From: Kalaharituber pfeilii
Lineage: Eukaryota > Ascomycota > Pezizomycetes > Pezizales > Pezizaceae
Reading direction: 5' to 3'
DNA: 64,000 bases
Assembly (NCBI GenBank): GCA_015179045.1
Contig: WHUZ01000015.1
Span: 124,001-188,000 of the forward strand
This document shows positions 59,576 through 64,000 of this stretch, piece by piece; within the stretch, counting starts at the first letter, position 1, and each line of letters opens with the position of its first letter. The notes under the pieces were generated by a model, which saw only the letters and a list, made by a program, of their open reading frames with translations, was not told the DNA's origin and did not search any database. The position numbers were made by a program, and so were the translations under genes.

Positions 59576-61035
59576 CTATTTATTCAAAGGTACGCTTGGG
59601 AGATTATCTCGGCTTGTGTTTATGTCAAATGGTAGGTGGCAATCTTGTGTGACGGAGGAGCCGTGTTCGAGACTTTTGTGGCTTTCACTCTCCCCCGCAA
59701 TGCTGACCCCCAGTCGCCCACAGAGAGAATGGTAAGTACTTATGCAATGCCGCCGACAATACCTGCGCGTTTGTATATTGCTGTATAGTAGCTTCCGAAA
59801 GCGGACTTTTCAGACTATGAAGTCACAGTGCCTTAAGTGTCTGTTCCTGCGGTGTAATCGGAAGAATATGGCTGCGATAAATGTCGTCTGTCAGGTTCCG
59901 TTTCCATCCAACAACGTGCTTTCACCCCCTCGCCAAAAACACATTCACAGTGCGAATCCTGGATTTTTATGGGACCCTGCCGCAGCTACCGAAGTATCTG
60001 ATTTCCGCTTTGTAGGTTGGGCGTACCTGTCGGTTGTCAGTTAGGTCTTAAAAATTGCGAAAGATTGTAGTATATGAAGAGGGGCAAAGAAGCTCACCGC
60101 TCTATGGGGTCTGCTTTGCTTTTTCCCCTTGCCAGGTTACCCCCCACTTCTCTACCCTGCCCGCTGCACACCGATCTTACATGCTCTACCAGGGATTCGC
60201 ATTCTTCCTCTTGGCCTATCTTCGGCCCTCGCCTCACCTCTCGTTTGCCTGGTACCCCTCTCTTACAGACGCCTCCGCCAAGATCTGTCGCATGAGCTGA
60301 GAGCTGGTTGGATCGGGCGCCTCTATCCACATGCCTATCATTCCCTGCCCTGTCCCCGTGACCCTATCACGCCTATCAATCATACAGCAAAGTTTGTCAC
60401 TGTAGCGTTGCTGAACACCAATTAACACATGTGGCTTCCATCAGCTGTAAAACAAACGGAGCCAATAATCAAGTCTCCAGTTCTCACCGATAGCAACTAT
60501 CCCACCCTTCCACACTATGTAGCCTTTCCCCCTTTTATTATAGCTGCTTGCATACGCTTCGTTGTTTGCTGCGACCTGCACTGAAATGAATACCTGTAAA
60601 ACTAAAGTGACCTGCAAGTCAGTCGATAAGTAACCAGCATAGCCAGGTATCAAGTGGCCTTGAGAACATGGGTAAGCTAGCCCCGCGTTTGCTATGGTAA
60701 GTAAATGCTTTGAACGCCTGCATGAAATATTGAAACATCACATTGGTCATTTTCTGTGTGGAAAATTGCTTGCAGTCTCCACTACAATATCCCCACCCGT
60801 CGTCCGAAAAGAGCTATCCCTAAGACTTGCTTTCATGCGCTTTCGCAACAAACCTTCATGATTTGAGAGGAATCAAATAAGGTGCCAAATATCACGATCA
60901 AACTCTGGTTAACAGTGCGCGGCTTGGGCGCTGCCTGACAACTGAAAAAGACCAGTTCGCTAATTTTCTCGACCATCAAGTGCACACTTTCGTGAGATTG
61001 TAAACCCCCCTCCTGCCTACAGGACTTTATCTAGC
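59576..61035. other. Intergenic between divergent genes
   Basis: Contains the upstream regions of the Hsp70-like gene (minus) and the 61-kb gene (plus). Several short frames at 59742-60430 lack family features. Confidence 0.45.
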
Positions 61036-62869
61036 ATGTTCAAACCCAACGGCGGTCGACAACAACTCCGCAAAACAGTTGGGTTGCGTCCCGATCATTC
61101 CGAAGGCGCCGGTCCATCTTCCTCGTCTCCGCCGGTAATTGAGAGAACAGCTACCCCCGGCCCCGCAAGTGCTAGCATTCCAGGAGTGCATGCTAGCACC
61201 GGTGGCCCCGAGGAACAAGACGTAGAAGGTGATGATATGGTGCCCATGGAATTCAACATGGAGAGTTCGTTCCAGCTATACGGACACAGTAATGACAGTG
61301 CGGACCTTTATAGTATCAATAGCACCTCCGGGTTCCGGGAAACAACCGAAGAATTAGATCCCATAACGGTGGAGAATATGATGCTCAGGGAAGACTATGG
61401 GAAAATGAGCTTATTCTTGCAAAGGGTAAGTTTCCGCAGGTTGAAATTTTGTAAGGAAGCATCTCGCATGCGCCTTACGGTGGACAGGGGGGGTTGAGAG
61501 AATGAAGAACGTCAGAAACGACGGGACAAAAATTGTGGAAAAGAGAATACCAAATGATACTGCGGTATTTCTAGAAATTTCCGTTGACCCTCTCAGCTCA
61601 CGTTTTCACTTAGAATTACCCCGAAATATACAATCAGTTCGCAAGTCAGTCGGGCAATATGGCTACACAGATGCAAGTTTACCACGACGCCCCGGCATCC
61701 AACCCCCATCAACTCCCACCAAGAAGTTCATCTCTAAGTAGCAGTACTTCATCTTTGCAAGCCCAGCTCAAGCGTAAGGATCATGATTTGAACGCCCTTC
61801 ATCTCCAGCGCACCCAGCAAGAGAACGAACTGGTCTCTCTCCGCAAACAAGTCAAGGGTCTTCAAGACTTCATCATCCAGTCCCGCAACAAAGTCCAAGC
61901 CCTGGAAGGAATTATTGATTATGATGATGTTTATTTTGAGCGCGAATACAAACAACTTGCAGCCGCAGTGAAGGATTGGTGCTGGAAATTGTCACGCGGG
62001 GCAGGCATTTTCGTGGGCTCCAAGGACGACAGAGAGAAAGTGCAAGGCCGTGCTGGCGATGAACATGAGCCACCATTCCTAAGCAGAGAGGAAATTGAGA
62101 GACTTATGAAGACTCATAGCAAAATTGGAGTGACAACTGCTTTTGTTGTGGATAGAATTTGGTATGGATGCTGGAGCCGCTACGCTCCTGGGCTCACTGA
62201 GGAGGAGGAACTGATATTAAAACAGTTTGAGGACGACATGAGACGTAGTGATAAGAGTAAGCCAAGTGCTATTTGATTTCCTGTACACAGACAGTATCAA
62301 TAACTCTAACGTTCTCGTCAGTCCCCATGGCATCAATCAACAGATGGCGGGCAACCACTCTATCATTACTCACCAAGTTCCCTAAATACACAGAGGGTGT
62401 CAGCATGCAAGCTGCTACCCTCGTAACAGATATATGTCAGACTCTTTCTCGACTACTGGTTACTCCTTCAACCACGAACGACCAGCGACCTACCACCGCA
62501 GACGAGCGCTCACTCACTCGAATCCTTGAGAAGGCCATGACGCTATACGCGCAGATGCGTGGCCAGCGGAGTCGGTTCGAGCTAGTATTTCCGTCAAAGG
62601 GTGATCGCTATGACTGCAGAATGATGGAAGACTCTAGCGATATTCTCGTTTATGATGAAGAGGACCTCATGGGAGGTACAGTTGGGGCAGTGGCCTTCCC
62701 AGGGGTGATTAAATACGGAGAGGAGCAGGAGATCGATCGCATACCCGCAAAGGATACCAGTGATCGTCCAACAGCCGCGTCTCCTGTGCCAGCTGGTGCA
62801 GCCGCAGAAAACGTGAAACCCAGGGTATTAGTGAAAGCGAGGGTCCTTTGTATAGTACCAGACGAGTAA
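61036..62869 (+). CDS. Protein of unknown function with coiled coil, 3 exons, 514 aa
   Basis: Exons 61036-61425, 61650-62256, 62322-62869. Donors GTAAGT and GTAAGC, acceptors CAG; phases agree (0 and 1). The first acceptor could also be at 61638 or 61606. The N-terminal 110 residues are Ser/Pro/Gly-rich with acidic patches, probably disordered. A coiled coil follows (about 160-205: LQAQLKRKDHDLNAL, QQENELVSLRKQVKGLQ). The central part has a folded look with conserved-type aromatic and Trp residues (VKDWCWKLSRGAGIF, IGVTTAFVVDRIWYGCW). The C-terminal part is helical, then acidic (DILVYDEEDL) and ends KARVLCIVPDE. I do not recognise a named domain; it resembles lineage-expanded fungal hypothetical proteins. 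No signal peptide or membrane segment. Confidence 0.8.
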
Positions 62870-62985
62870 TGAGCAGGGAAACGTGGCGATAATATACCGA
62901 TTTTGGCAGGGCCGTTTAACTTCACATATCTCAGAGATAGCTACATATCTTTTCTATACTTGTATGTTAGACTGCCATACGCTCA

Positions 62986-63258
62986 TAGCTGAACTAAGTC
63001 CAAGACATGAAGATGAAGCAATGTGCATGTGAGGTGATCATCCTCACCTTGGAATTGCTCAATCTTTACAATATCATTTTGATTTGACATGCCGCAACCG
63101 CGTCTTTGAAGAAGGTCTTTGCCCGCCTGGGACGTTTTCGGATCGCATTCCACTAAGCTATCTATTTCCATGGCAAGTGATCTCACTTCTTCTGGTTCAT
63201 TGGGGCGACAAGCTACTTGGCCGGGGACCAGATGCCTCAGTGCTATACGGAGGCCGCT
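62986..63258 (-). CDS. Possible exon of an unidentified gene
   Basis: On the minus strand one frame is open from an acceptor-like CCTAG near 63258 to a stop near 62986. It encodes GLRIALRHLVPGQVACRPNE, then VRSLAMEIDSLVECDPKTSQ and SNQNDIVKIEQF. A further possible exon upstream (63431-63390, LVAMYLMCKLMQ) would be joined by an intron with donor GTATAC and branch CTAAC. The 5' end is not found and no family is recognised. It could equally be chance coding. Confidence 0.3.
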
Positions 63259-63431
63259 AGGAGCAAGAAAGCAAGTACATGCTCATTAATCACGTTAGCT
63301 GATATAGCTGGACGTTGAAAGGACCAAGACTGGAAGAGGGTGTAGATGTGCTTCGGTATCTGAGCTCGATAAAAGAGGACGTATACTTGCATGAGCTTGC
63401 ACATCAAGTACATAGCAACCAAGCGGGCCAA

Positions 63432-64000
63432 GCCAAGAATGGCTTACAAAGGACTTTCACGTGATCCGCCCGCTTTCAAAGTTATCGAGCATTACAACCT
63501 TATATATCTCACACGCAACTACTGTCCATCATTGCCGCACTATGTAAACAGCTTCCACTCATCATTATCGAGCATGCGCAACGCTTACCTGCACAGCACC
63601 TGTATGACACCACCACCCGTGTGTCTCTAGAACAACCTCCAGTGTCCAGAAGCACTTTCGGTCTTCGGCGCATCGCCAGGTATAACTCAATGTTGTTGCA
63701 ACCATGTTTCAAGTACTCATGCTCGTCGCCAGCGAATGCTGATGTTGACGTTCAAAGCCTCCTGGTTACCGCATACATCAACACTGGCAACGCTTAGTGT
63801 CTACTACCAAACAACAGGTTCATTACCTTAAGTTCCTTTCGAAAACACAACGCAACAATATATCGCAACCATAGCAATGCAGAATCCCAGGACTAGGCCT
63901 TCCACGCAACATGAATTTGCCCCTGGCCATTCTCAAAGCAATGTTAATAGCAGTTATATAAATACTCGTCTGTTACGGAATGCGCCCAGACCCTATGGCC
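63432..64000. other. No gene recognised
   Basis: Only short frames without family features up to the window edge. Confidence 0.4.

Noticed and set aside
1..64000. CRISPR arrays, operons or bacterial-type regulatory sites
   Set aside because: The sequence is eukaryotic (spliceosomal introns, chromodomain retroelement). The regular repeats are minisatellites or protein repeats without unique spacers.

Overview
The window is nuclear DNA of a filamentous ascomycete. Evidence: introns of about 40-70 nt (one of 224 nt) with GTAAGT/GTATGT-type donors and CTAAC-like branch points; a chromodomain Ty3/gypsy element; NACHT-ankyrin STAND (NLR-like) genes; an OTT_1508-type deaminase; an HSPA12-like Hsp70; and a frataxin gene. 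The low gene density and heavy transposon load would suit a repeat-rich Pezizomycetes genome such as a truffle or relative. That placement is inference.

Layout. 0-3.6 kb: 3' part of a decayed Ty3/gypsy chromovirus (gag zinc knuckle, nonsense-broken pol, minisatellite, 3' LTR). 4-7 kb: LINE RNase H relic carrying a 61-bp poly(A) retroposed insertion, a Tc1/IS630-like DDE transposase relic, and a decayed 5' fragment of an NLR gene. 7.3-9.8 kb: two related terminal-inverted-repeat elements, one with a spliced Myb/trihelix-like ORF (PIF/Harbinger-like). 10-12.4 kb: RNase H relics and dispersed repeat modules. 13.3 kb: a perfect hairpin MITE with a 9-bp target duplication. 14.5-15.1 kb: frataxin, the one clear housekeeping gene. 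16.6-19.0 kb: a deaminase gene split by an internally deleted DDE element.

20.24-49.19 kb is the main feature: a direct tandem segmental duplication (copy A about 13.0 kb, copy B about 15.4 kb, 603 bp apart). Each copy holds an 8-exon NACHT-ankyrin gene on the minus strand, followed by the same non-coding repeat landscape. The two genes (predicted 1405 and 2268 aa) differ mainly by exactly 25 units of a 102-bp (34-residue) ankyrin repeat. A foldback transposon is present only in copy A and a solo LTR only in copy B, so both insertions can be ordered relative to the duplication.

49.6-55.4 kb: a third, diverged NACHT-ankyrin gene with canonical 33-residue repeats and a DUF7708-like N-terminus. 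It is broken, or spliced through a very short intron, just before the repeat domain. 57.4-59.6 kb: an intact 5-exon HSPA12-like Hsp70 ATPase. 61.0-62.9 kb: an intact 3-exon gene of unknown function with a coiled coil. 63.0-63.3 kb: a possible exon of another gene.

The biology that stands out is a fungal NLR (self/non-self recognition type) cluster whose ligand-sensing ankyrin domains expand and homogenise by unit and block duplication. Two long, near-identical duplicates keep open reading frames, so repeat-induced point mutation appears weak or absent here. Gene models for the two paired NLRs, the Hsp70 gene, the 61-kb gene and the Myb ORF were checked by reading-frame phase across every intron; other boundaries are approximate.
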